From Liolophura sinensis (Eukaryota; Mollusca; Polyplacophora; Chitonida; Chitonidae), in NCBI RefSeq assembly GCF_032854445.1, contig NC_088307.1, positions 26,674,046 through 26,738,045 of the forward strand: a stretch of 64,000 bases of DNA, given 5' to 3'. Shown here one piece after another: positions 35,266 to 45,362 of this stretch. Within the stretch, counting starts at the first letter, position 1; each line of letters begins with the position of its first letter. The translations under genes were made by a program, and so were the position numbers. The notes under the pieces were generated by a model. It was not told the origin of the DNA. It ran no database searches and was given only the letters and a program-made list of their open reading frames with translations.

Positions 35266-37356
35266 ACAAAGTGATAAATCCATGCGGAGAAACAGACATT
35301 CGTACATGTATACCAGCGTACACGTAAATCAAAAGGCCAAAATTTAATACCCAACAAACCACGTTTGACACAAACGTGTAATAATTTGCAAATAACGTTA
35401 CTGCATATTTTTGACCTTTTTCCTCTTAAACCATGGTGCTATAGGGCGTGTAATTGGCTAAAAGTCTGGCTAGGGTAAAGTGATGAGAGGCCGTATTTCA
35501 CAGGTTACGAGTCTAATCTGTGAGTCGAAGAAAACATGCGAGAGAGAGGAAATCGTTTTGGTCTTTGAATGAACATTGATCCAGATAAGATGTACCATCT
35601 GGGAAGTTTGTGGATTCCTTTAAATCCAACTTAAGAGATTTTGCAATATATACTCTTTAGTCAAAAGACGGACACAGTTTGTACCCATCTGATTACAAAT
35701 AAACTGGTGATATATGGTTCCATCAGTCCAAATGTAAACATGTATTTTTTTTTCGCAATATACTGGCGTCAACCAGGTGGTTTTCCAAGATTGTTGTCTG
35801 CACATGTGGAGAGTCACACTTATCAATAACGGGGAAAGATGGGAGGAGGTTCAGAGGGAGTGTGGTTCCCACCCTCCGGCGCCCGGGTGCAGACTAAATC
35901 TCGGTCCGAGGGCAAGCATTTTTACATCGACACCCTCTCTTAGTTCTAAGGCCCTTGGTGACAACAAGCCGTCTAAGGTTCTGGTGGTACAGTTTACCCA
36001 ATCCTTTAATGTTATTGCGTGTTAAATGTGTGACAAGACAACATTTAGAATATTTCTAGACCAGTGATGTCTAATAAATTGCAATAAACCTCACTTGATA
36101 TTTTTGTACCTATTTCGGCTTAAGCCGTTGACCTAGTGGGCGCTTAGTTTGCTACATTTGACGACCTATAAGGTCTATCCCATTAGATGTCTCAGCTGGT
36201 GCGCACCGTGCTCTTCATACCTTAATAAAAAGTTGTTCTTTCCACAACACTACTTTTACGCTTCTCCCAATCGGATGATTGAAATGATCGGACTTATAAA
36301 ATGACAACGAAGATACTCCCATATAATAAAACGTGTAGCGCTACGTACGTGAGCCTTTATTGATCTGACACGACCGAGGTGGGTATTGTGTCAGCGCGGC
36401 GCAATGACAGAGGAGCCTCGCTGTCTCGCTTGGCGCACCAGCACTGGGAGGTTAGAGCAAGGAAACATGACCGGTTGGCCTGGTTTCAATATAGTGTGAC
36501 TAGGTCGTGTCTGGTGCCTTGTGTATGATACTTCAGTGGAGGCAGACAGTATATGTACACAAATATAACGACTCATATTCGTCATCTGACTGAAAAATTG
36601 TTAAGTGGGTTGTTTAACACTAAGCATACATACATAAATTTAAATGAAACAAAAGGGTTATATGTCCACTCTAAAAGCAGATTTTATTGAGGGGAAATCG
36701 GGAAAAAAAGGAGATTCCATGTTTTCACCTCCTTGCTACAAGACTGGTACAATTCTAATGACACTAATATCTCCCGGCCATATAGATTTTATTCGTGATG
36801 AGTTTGTTCTGCCCTGTTTAGTGATCACTCTTCTTTATTGTCATTGTGATTTACAATAGCGATATTTCACAGCTTTCATTCACGGACTCCAGCAGACTTT
36901 TACTGAGGTCTATTAGAAACATCTATCCCAAGCAGGTTTGTTTTGTGGCTTACAGAATTTGATGTACAGGTCAAGTTATTGAAGATCAACATCGCGGTAA
37001 GAAACAGGTATCGGACTGAATTCTGTAAGGGGTTAGTTTGAATCGGGCACTTCGGGGAATATCGCATAAAATACTGTTAGTATGTTTTGGGTAGTTTTGC
37101 AATGGAATGGGCGGTAGAGGAAACTGGGGTAAGATGAGCCAAACTCATTAAAAAGTATCCGGATGTAAAGCAAAACACGATGCAGAAGTTCAAAAACATG
37201 CCCTGACCTTTCCTACCTAGTTACATAGTAGCATGTCAACATCACGGAAAATAAACAACAAAACCAATTTTTGCGACACAAGCAAATACTGCTGATACAA
37301 GTGTATGTGCTGCTAAACAGACAATCTAAGAGTTACCTTGGTACAAAGAACATACA
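35266..37356. other. Mostly unassigned; faint SINE remnants
   Basis: A possible family 1 head remnant lies at about 36367-36440 (cgaccgaggtgggtattgtg, cggcgcaatgacagaggagc). Otherwise nothing was recognised. Confidence 0.35.
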
Positions 37357-37620
37357 GGGGGCCTCCGTGGCTCAGTTGGTTAGCGCGCTAGCCCAGCGTA
37401 ATGACCCAGAAGCCTCTCACCAATGCGCTCGCTCTGAGTTCAAGTCCAGCTCATGCTGGCTTCCTGTCCGGCCGTACGTGGGAAGGTCTTTCAGCAACCT
37501 GCGGATGGTCGTGGGTTTCCCCCGGGCTCTGAAAGGTTTCGAGCCACTATAATGCTGGCCGCCGTCGTATAAGTGAAATATTCTTGAGTACGGCGTAAAA
37601 CACCAATCAAATAAATACAA
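37357..37620 (+). mobile_element. SINE family 1, near full length
   Basis: Starts gggcctccgtggctcagttg and has the A-box-like head, a B-box-like gagttcaagtccagctc, and the body through cccccgggctctg. The tail gagtacggcgtaaaacacc is followed by aatcaaataaatacaataaa. One of the best preserved copies. Confidence 0.93.
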
Positions 37621-38061
37621 TAAACCTACCCCAGAGAACAGAGGCACAGAATGTGTATGTTATTAGACTCAGTGAAGTTTTTTTTTACAGGCATTTAACA
37701 CACACCACTCAGCTCGACGTACAATCTATAGAAGGACTGAATTACCTATTGCTGTTGTGAAATATCAATACGCAGCGCTACACACAAAACAGTGGTGATC
37801 ATAGTGGAAAATCCGGAAAGACCGGAAATTTTTGTCACGTAAATATTGAATGCGTTAGTGTTAGGCTCTTTGATATGTCTGCTTATATTTACATACACAT
37901 TTTGAAAGACTTTTCCACGAAATCCATATCTTAAACGAGAAACAGGATAGATAAAATAGACTTCACAGTTAAAGTGATTGTGTGTATGAGTTGTGGGGAT
38001 GTAATGGGCTAAACATCTTTAACCGGGCACGACGTTAATACCCAAGCGCTCACCCCTTAAC
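37621..38061. other. No recognisable feature
   Basis: Unique-looking sequence between two SINE copies. Confidence 0.4.
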
Positions 38062-38332
38062 TGGGCCTCCGTGGCTCAGTTGGTTAGCGCGCTAGCGCAG
38101 CGTAATGACCCAGGAGCCTCTCACCAATGCGGTCGCTGTGAGTTCAAGTCCAGCTCATGCTGGCTTCCTCTCCGGCCGTATGTGGGAAGGTATTTCAGCA
38201 ACCTGCGGTTGGTCGTGGGTTTCCCCCGGGCTCTGCCTGGTTTCCACCCACCATAATGTTGGCCGCCGTCGTATAAGTGAAATATTCTTGAGTACGGCGT
38301 AAAACACCAATCAAATAAATAAATAAATAAAA
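38062..38332 (+). mobile_element. SINE family 1, full length
   Basis: The best copy for a reference. The head is gggcctccgtggctcagttg at 38063; the B box gtgagttcaagtccagc is near 38138; the body holds ggttggtcgtgggtttcccc. The tail gagtacggcgtaaaacacc is followed by (aata)n to 38330. The tRNA-like head implies RNA polymerase III transcription. The separate LINE-like tail implies mobilisation by another element's reverse transcriptase. Confidence 0.95.
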
Positions 38333-38856
38333 CATACAGCCTTTGTATTTGTTCTTCTGCAGTCACAAATTCTTTACGTTGCCAGTCACAAAAGCCTAAA
38401 ATATCCTTGACAGTTATTCTTTCAGAGGAGTCTGAGCCAACAAACAAATGACAAGAAGCACCTGAGCGCATGAACGTAGTTTTCTTTGCCAACAGGAAAG
38501 CTGTATCGTTAATGATGATATTGTTCACAAACTGCCTGAGCCTACCAAACTTAGGGATCTACCCTATATCTACTCTGCTTAAATTCTCGTGTGTCTTACA
38601 TAACGACAATATTAACTAAATACGTTTAACTGCATGAACATTATCCAATCTTTGTAAATGTTTTACTTAAAAATCTGATTTTCTGTTATGCTCTTCAAGG
38701 TATTTCCTTTTTAATTATTGCTCATTTGTCCTTTAGCAGAGTGACAAATTTCACCGTCACGGAGACTGTGTAAAGAGTTGACTAAGTGGTAATTAGCGTA
38801 ATGAAGTAATGAGTAGAGCTTAGAAAATGTAACAAGATATGCATCGTATTCTCAGT
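38333..38856. other. No recognisable feature
   Basis: No exon or repeat was recognised. Confidence 0.4.
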
Positions 38857-38942
38857 AAAGGTCTTCCAACAATCTGCGAATGGTTTTTGGCTTTTCCGGA
38901 GATCTGTCCGGTTTCGTTCCACCATCACGCTGGTCGCAAATT
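38857..38942 (+). repeat. SINE family 1 body fragment
   Basis: aaggtcttccaacaatctgc, tccggtttcgttccaccatc and acgctggtcgcaaa are the middle of the SINE. It merges into the 198-bp duplication. Confidence 0.55.
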
Positions 38943-39293
38943 TTGAGGATAACGCACACACACAACATTAAAGGTGAAAAGCAAATATTCTGCTCCGAAT
39001 TTCACAGGAGAACCGCTAAGCGGTGCAGATCGCTTATATTCCCGCAGAGAAAAGTAAAACTTTGAGAAACCTTGACTTTGACCAAGTCGTCGTGCGGAGA
39101 TCTATCCGGTTTCGTTCCACCATCACGCTGGTCGCAAATTTTGAGGATAACGCACATACACAACATTAAAGGTGAAAAGCAAATATTTGGGTCCGAATTT
39201 CACAGGAGAACCGCTAAGCGGTGCAGATCGCTTATATTCCCGCAGAGAAAAGTAAAACTTTAAGAAACCTTGACTTTGACCAAGTCGTCGTGC
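38898..39293 (+). repeat. 198-bp tandem duplication
   Basis: Two copies, 38898-39095 and 39096-39293, start ggagatctgtccggtttcg and ggagatctatccggtttcg and end gaccaagtcgtcgtgc. They differ by only a handful of bases, so the event is recent. The length is 66 codons, which keeps the same short frame open in both copies. Confidence 0.93.
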
Positions 39294-39912
39294 GTCCATG
39301 TGGTTCATTAGAGAACTACATATCCGGAATACACTGATTTTACATGTCTTACGCTCGTAATGTTGACGAGAAATAAAATACTCATTCAGCAGTCATACAA
39401 ACAGTATTTCGAACAAATAAATCATGGATACCCTTATTCCGTAAAATGCTGATCTCTTTTTGTCTTGGCCGATTAACTCGTTTCCCACAATGACGCACAA
39501 TCTTTGCAACGAATCTTTTTCTATAAGGATCCACAGCCAAGAACAGTTTCAAAATATCAGCGGTGATATGTCGTTTCGTCGTGATACTTGTTTAAAAGGA
39601 AAATTATGTCGAATCGTTATAGTTGCATACAAATCAAATAAACAGTGCCAGAAGAAAACGTCAGTATAACTTTAGGCTTCCGGAAACATTCATCAGAGCG
39701 GGAAAACACTTTTAATCTTATTTTTAATAAACAAACAAATGGGACAATCAATGCAGTGAGCATGGAATAACTTGATTTATTTACGTGGTTGGTGCTTTAC
39801 CAGGTACTCCGAAGTATTTCACTCACTGAATAATTTTATAACTCGAGAAAACAAGTGAAGTGTTAATTGTTGTAAATCCTGTAATTTACGAGCGACGCGT
39901 GGTCGCCTTGAA
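39294..39912. other. No recognisable feature
   Basis: Likely the 3' flank of the minus-strand cysteine-rich gene. No domain or repeat was recognised. Confidence 0.35.
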
Positions 39913-42900
39913 CTAATGGTCTTCATACGGGTAAACTATGAATCCGTATATAAAGTTTGCCAGCAAGTTCGACACGGCCGACCCACATGTTTCTCGTAGA
40001 ATATCGACAAAGCAGCCCATCTGGTCCCGACCGATGCTGAAACGAACAAAAACAAAAATGGTAGTCTTGTATTCATAATGAAGAAATAAGGGATTTCTCG
40101 TCGTGTAGCCTAGTGCTCAATTATAGTAGACACACCCTATATAGTTATTTGTTTATTTGATTGATCTTTTTTGTCATACTCCAGAAAAGTTCACTTATAC
40201 GACGGTGAACAGCATTTTGGTGGGAGGAAACCGGGCACAGAGCGGGATAAACCCACGACCACCTGCAGGTTGCTCAGATGACGATTCATTGTCTAAAGTT
40301 AAAAATATAAGTAAATTAAGACACTTTCTAGTAGACTTACGGTTAGTATTTCTCTGTTTTTGCCAGATTTATGGTGTTTTTGTTTGTATTTAATATGCGA
40401 ATTTACATCTGGCAAATGGAGCGTTCGGCGAGTTTGTGGTTCTACTGCCTGCCTATCAGTCCCTAGAACACATCATATGCCTTGAACAGATGCATTTCCC
40501 GATGCAAATGTTTATAGGATCTTAATGATAGTAAGTGGTAGACGAGGTTCAAGTGGCTATTTGCAAAGTTTGCGGCTCCACCAATATGGCGTGGGTATCT
40601 ATATGGACCGCTTGTATGTAGCTGATTACCTTGCCGAGACACAATATACGTACACACACCTAATAACTCCTCGTCTTCATATGACCCCAAAATTGTTAAG
40701 CACGACGTAAAACCACAGCAAACACTCACACATAAAGACATTCATATAGGTTGATGGTTTATCCGAAATAAATATATAATTAAATAAATAAATGAGTCAG
40801 GAATACGCAGAAAAATCTGACAGTTTTGGTTTTATAAATGTATAGAGTAATTTTAAGCTCTTATTTGACGCTGCTGTAGACGCTCATTTTATCTGCAGAT
40901 GTGTTGTAATATCTTATAGAAAATATTTATCGTAATAACAGAACATATGTCAGATTTACGGTGTTCTGGTCCATGGACAAAGATTTCATGTTATTTAGAA
41001 CTGTCTTGTACCTTATTCAATAGGGAACCGTTCCCGCTCCACAGGTTTGTGTAAAACACACCGTTCTCTGCTGAACTACCTCTTGGCTTTTAAATACTTT
41101 ACTGTCGCCTGGTTTAAACATGATCTCGTCATTTACTGAAGTGGCGTTACTGACCTGGAACGTACATCTTGGTTGATGGGGCTGGTGTCTGTTTCCTTGC
41201 GTAGATTTAAACCGTAATCATTCATTCATTCATTCATTTATTCATTCTTTACGAAATTTGGGCAGACTTGTTTTGTGTGTGTGTGTGTGAGAGGTGTTCT
41301 CTAAGTCTGCAACAATCTGTTATTTAGCTATTTCACCGAGCGGGTAACTTTAAAAACATACTTCATCATCATGTCTTGAAGATTGTCTAAGTTGAGGGTG
41401 GTATTGGCAGCAGCCATCTGCATCGTGTGTATTTCGACAGAATCCCGGACACATCTGTTCACGTTCCTCATTTTTCCCTCCACACAATCTATTTTGTTCT
41501 CCAGTACTGAAAATCAAATTTCACATAGAACGTGTTATTGGTAATATAATAGCGTTTAACGAATATAAACCGATTTTCTGGACTGGTTAACTGATAAAAC
41601 AAAATTTGTATTAAATAATGACATCGTTCCTTGGCCACCTTAAGTGTCAAGATATATTAGACCTCGTTTCCTTTCCTTCAAACTACGCAATATAAGAGTT
41701 GTTTTCATTAAAATACATATTTTCGAGACAAGTCAATGAAAAAGCAAGTAGTAAACCTTGAAATTTACTTTTATTATTTCGCGATGTCCTGAAGCTACGA
41801 CACTTCGCACCTGAACCGACATTCTACATAAGGACTTCATTGTGGGAAATCGCTCGTTGTCAATCGCCTCTTAAGGGAATGCAGACATGTTTATTATTTA
41901 TCCTACCAGCCTTACCATTGATGTTAGAGCACACGTAATCCAGTGTCCGAGAAGCTAGCTGCTGTCGTTTGCGGAACGTGGAAGGGTCGGGTGCAAGAAA
42001 CAACCTTGGGCAAGTGTCCGAAAAATCGTTCACGCAGTGTTCCCCATTAGTTCGACCTGGAGCACTGAGAGAGAGAATAGTACGACAACAAACGAAATTG
42101 ACATAAAGTGTTTTCCATGTGTTTCTCTGCCGACTGACCGCCTGAGCATATCATTACAGAAATGAGCGATGTTCAACTGGCATACACACGCATATTTCGG
42201 GACATTTGAGAGCCTTAGATATCTAAAGATGTTCTTGTCATCAAAAAGACACACGGCATTCTGGACATATCTAAGGATAGTATTTATAGGTTATTGGATT
42301 GTATGGTCCTGTATGAAGGAGTCTTGGGCGCCTAGGAAAGAGACGAGCTTGCGAGTCCCTTTCTGTCGCCCAGGACGAGTCCACACAGGACCATACAATC
42401 CAATAACCCATTTATTATACACCCACTTGTCAAAAACCTAAGTAAATAAACTCGAACGCTAAACAAATTGGGCAAAACCCTGCTAATTATTTCATATCGC
42501 GTAAAAATAGCGGATAGCCTGTTGCGGATGAATATGGAATACTGAGTAGAGCACTTTCATTGGCTGACGGGAAACTGGGTTAGGCGCACGTGGCTGAAGC
42601 GGTATTTTACAAACAGAAAGTTAAAGAAAAGGAATGCAGACGTTTAAGGGAAAATTAAAAGTGCAGTTATTGAAAACTGCGCCACCGAACAGACTTGTGT
42701 AATCTTTACAGGATGAGGACGAAAGAAAAGTAGAGTTTGCTGACAAAGTTAGCTGATTATCCTTGGCATTCTGTGCGGAAGTTGATGGCATCGGAGTCGT
42801 AAAAACTTCGTTTGTGTGTTTTTGTTATTTACAAGACACACGGCATTCTAGACATACCTAAGGATGTTTCTCTCATTTACAATACACACGGCATTCTAGA

Positions 42901-43286
42901 CATACCTAAGGATGTTCTTCTCATTTATAAGACACACGGCATTCTAGACATATCTAAGGATGTTCTTGTCTTTTACAAGACACGGCATTCTACATATATC
43001 CAAGGATGTTCTTGTCATTTATATATCACAGAATGTTCGTAAATATAAAAAAAAAACATTTAGGAGTTTATCAAACTTTCCGGAAGTGTTTACTTGAATG
43101 TTTTATGAAACGAATAAACCGTTATTGCATCCTTGCGGTTAAGCATACGTTTTATTTACCTGCAGTAAGATATAAAGGCATTCACCCTGGGTGTGAAGCC
43201 ATCTGTAGGGCCACTTCCGAAACCAAATGTATTGAAACAAGCCCTAAAGTCCTGTGCCATGTCCAGTGTACACTGATGATACTCTT
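39913..43286 (-). CDS. Cysteine-rich protein of unknown function, four phase-matched exons (5' end missing)
   Basis: Minus-strand exons are 43286-43160, 42064-41916, 41506-41362 and 40036-39913 (stop TAG 39915-39913). Donor/acceptor phases join exactly: 2, then 1, then 2. Joined reading: HQCTLDMAQDFRACFNTFGF; then SYCSAPGRTNGEHCVNDFSD with DTCPRLFLAPDPSTFRKRQQ; then LDYVCSNINVLENKIDCVEG; then GCFVDILRETCGSA. About 180 residues with ten cysteines spaced like a disulphide-bonded secreted protein. The pattern CV..F...C plus paired Cys helices recalls insect 27-kDa haemolymph-type proteins, but I cannot confirm that link. A signal peptide exon is not found. Its introns hold a SINE 1 copy, a SINE 2 copy and a recombinase element. 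The function is not known. Confidence 0.65.
40147..40280 (-). repeat. SINE family 1, partial
   Basis: Reverse copy: gtttatttgattgatctttt, acttatacgacggtgaacag, ggtgggaggaaaccgggcac, acccacgaccacctgcaggt. Truncated inside the body. In the last intron of the cysteine-rich gene. Confidence 0.75.
40490..40740 (+). repeat. SINE family 2 copy
   Basis: Plus-strand tail: cgtcttcatatgaccccaaa, attgttaagcacgacgtaaa, accacagcaaacactcacac. The body before it is diverged. In the last intron of the cysteine-rich gene. Confidence 0.6.
41218..41246 (+). repeat. (attc)n microsatellite
   Basis: attcattcattcattt run directly after taaaccgtaatc, so it may be the tail of a family 3 repeat. Confidence 0.7.
42236..43040 (+). 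repeat. 48-bp tandem array split by a transposon
   Basis: The unit contains acacacggcattctagacat and acctaaggatgttcttctca. Repeats start (at cggcatt) at 42841, 42889, 42937 and 42983. One more unit lies at about 42252 on the far side of the recombinase element, so the array existed before the insertion. It is in the intron between exons 1 and 2 of the cysteine-rich gene. Confidence 0.88.
42283..42815 (-). mobile_element. Tyrosine-recombinase element, copy 2 (truncated)
   Basis: The minus strand matches 34838-35265: the coding tail (cacaaacgaag, actccgatgccatcaacttc, agctaactttgtcagcaaac) and then the 3' non-coding part. At 42287-42412 the terminus folds back on itself: ggttattggattgtatggtc near 42290 pairs with gaccatacaatccaataacc near 42391, with gagtc...gactc inner pairing. 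The enzyme frame is mostly gone. Confidence 0.75.
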
Positions 43287-43730
43287 CTGTAACCAAATTG
43301 CACGTAAGTTACTTAATCGTTAGTTTTATGACTACTGGTTTAATTTAGACTGTATCTGTTTCTAAGGCGGTTGTCAACATTTTGTGTGGTCGAAAATGGA
43401 TAAAACACATGCAAACCTTCATTAGAAACAGTCTATATCGCATTTCTACTGCCAAAGTAGCAAAGTTCTATAAGATAAGCAGACAGACTGACCAATGCCT
43501 GTCAGAAGAATGGAATTAAGGAGGGTCAGAAACAACGAGAAGGAACAGCCTCTTATAAAATACTTCCTCTATGAAAATGTTATTAATGGGAAATTCGCTA
43601 ATAACGGAAGGAGCTACACATATTACTACAAGAACTGTAAGAAAGTACACGAATGTGACATGTTAAGTGAGATTAGCACTTTGTGTGATCGTAGTCGAAG
43701 TCATGCACCTGCATATGGAGGGCCAAATTA

Positions 43731-44983
43731 ACATTTAATCGAGAATTATCGATATCACTAATTCAATTACTGATATCGATTAAAAAATTACTGATATCGA
43801 TAAATATTTATCGATATCGACAATTCATTTATCGAAATCGATAATCCATTTATCGATATCAACAATTGATTTATAGATATCGATATTTTTGTGTTATTTA
43901 TTGATATCGATAAATGAATTAGCAATATCGATAAATAGTGTTTCCGGTTTAGTTTCAATGGAAATGACTGCTCCCCCTATGTTGTTACGCTAGATAAAAC
44001 AGAAGCTTATTGATGATTAAACTGATATTGATATATTACATTGAAATTACATTTGCCTGATCAACCGTTTTCGCCATAAAGCTCCATCAGCAAACCCCAG
44101 TAACAAAATGAATTTATTTGTTTATTCATTTATTTATTTATTTACTTGTTCAAGAATATTTCACATATACATTTGCGGCCAGAAATTTCTTTTCTACTGC
44201 TAAAACACATTTCTAGTTTATTTCTCTTTCGCTTGGTAAACCAGAAACTGATAATTTACACTATATTAGCCGAAGGACTACACGTACTTTACCTGTAAAG
44301 TTAAGTTTTGTTGAGAAATGTGTATAATGGCGTAATGATGCTGACTGGCTTACCTTTGCTGGTATTACTTCTACGCGGTGTAGGTAAGTTAGTCTTCACG
44401 CCGACCGTTTCTGTGATGCCTACATTTGATGATAATGGTGCAGATCATAAATGTATACGGGCCTGTACTTGAAAATCGCGGAGTGCCCTGTTCAGTGAAC
44501 TCACAGTGTCTGTTGACAACGCTGAGTTTATTCGCGTCAAGTTTTCCAAATCCTGGGACAATCTGTTTTTAGGTTATCCAAATTATCAATATTTTGTTGA
44601 AGTGTTCTTTCAACTCGAGATATTGTGTTGTTTAGGACACGAAAAACATCGTCCACATTCGGAAAACCTGTCAGTAGAACTATTTCAAACAACGCCAAAA
44701 TCTCGTGAGATTGTTAGAAGGGAGCTATTATTATCATGCGACTAATGTCCTTGCTTTATCGATATTAATAAAAAGCCATATCTATCGATATCGATAAATG
44801 AATTATCGATATCGATAAATAAAATAACGTTATCGATAATTCATTTATCGATATCGCTAATACATTTATTGATATCGATAAAGATGGCTATTTATCGATA
44901 TCAATAAATTAATTAGCGATGCCTATAATTTATTTATCGATATCGATAATTTAATTTTAATTAAATGTTAATTTGGCCCCTCA
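43731..44983. mobile_element. Non-autonomous element with palindromic subterminal repeats
   Basis: The ends are inverted: gggccaaattaacatttaat on the left pairs with attaaatgttaatttggccc on the right. Next to each end is a cluster of the self-complementary motif tatcgatatcgata in several spacings (43740-43935 and 44755-44960). The middle (about 44000-44750) has no transposase frame that I recognise. Fits a DNA transposon moved by an enzyme supplied elsewhere. The target duplication is not clear. Confidence 0.7.
44354..44419 (-). CDS. Possible further 5' exon of the cysteine-rich gene
   Basis: On the minus strand this 66-bp stretch lies between an AG (ATCAAATGTAG) and a donor GTAAGC. It ends in phase 1, as the next exon (43286) requires, and reads VGVKTNLPTPRRSNTSK. 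It lies inside the palindromic element, so either an exon was captured from a transposon or the match is chance. Confidence 0.22.
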
Positions 44984-45139
44984 TACCTGCAGGGAGGCAT
45001 GGTATTGATGGCGTGACGTGACAAGTAGATAGCTGATGAGAGTCTGAAGCTCGTCTCAGTTTCACGCCATAAATCGCCTTATAGAACATAAACTGCCATA
45101 TATTATTCATTAATAATGAAACCCTTGCGTATGCCTTTT

Positions 45140-45362
45140 TAAAATTTATTTATTTACTTGATGCTTTTACGCCGTACTCAACAATATTAGTATTTCATTT
45201 ATACGACGGCGATCAACAATGTAGTGGGAAGGAACCGGGCAGATCTCGGGGGAAATCCACGAGTATGCTCAGGTTGCTGACATATCTTCCCACCTACGGT
45301 CGGAAAGATGGCCAGCATGAGCTTGACTTGAACTCACAGCTAACCCATTTCCGAGGGCGTGG
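45140..45362 (-). repeat. SINE family 1 copy
   Basis: Reverse copy from aaatttatttatttacttga through acgccgtactcaacaatatt, ttatacgacggcgatcaaca, ggtcggaaagatggccagca to gcttgacttgaactcacagc. The head is eroded. Confidence 0.82.

Noticed and set aside
37271-37647. Short frames encoding repeats such as NDPEASHQCARSEF or PTHYGRTG
   Set aside because: All are translations of SINE family 1. The same peptides recur at every SINE copy.
38062-38140. Functional tRNA gene at the SINE heads
   Set aside because: The head has A- and B-box-like motifs but no complete cloverleaf with a proper acceptor stem. It continues into a SINE body with many copies.
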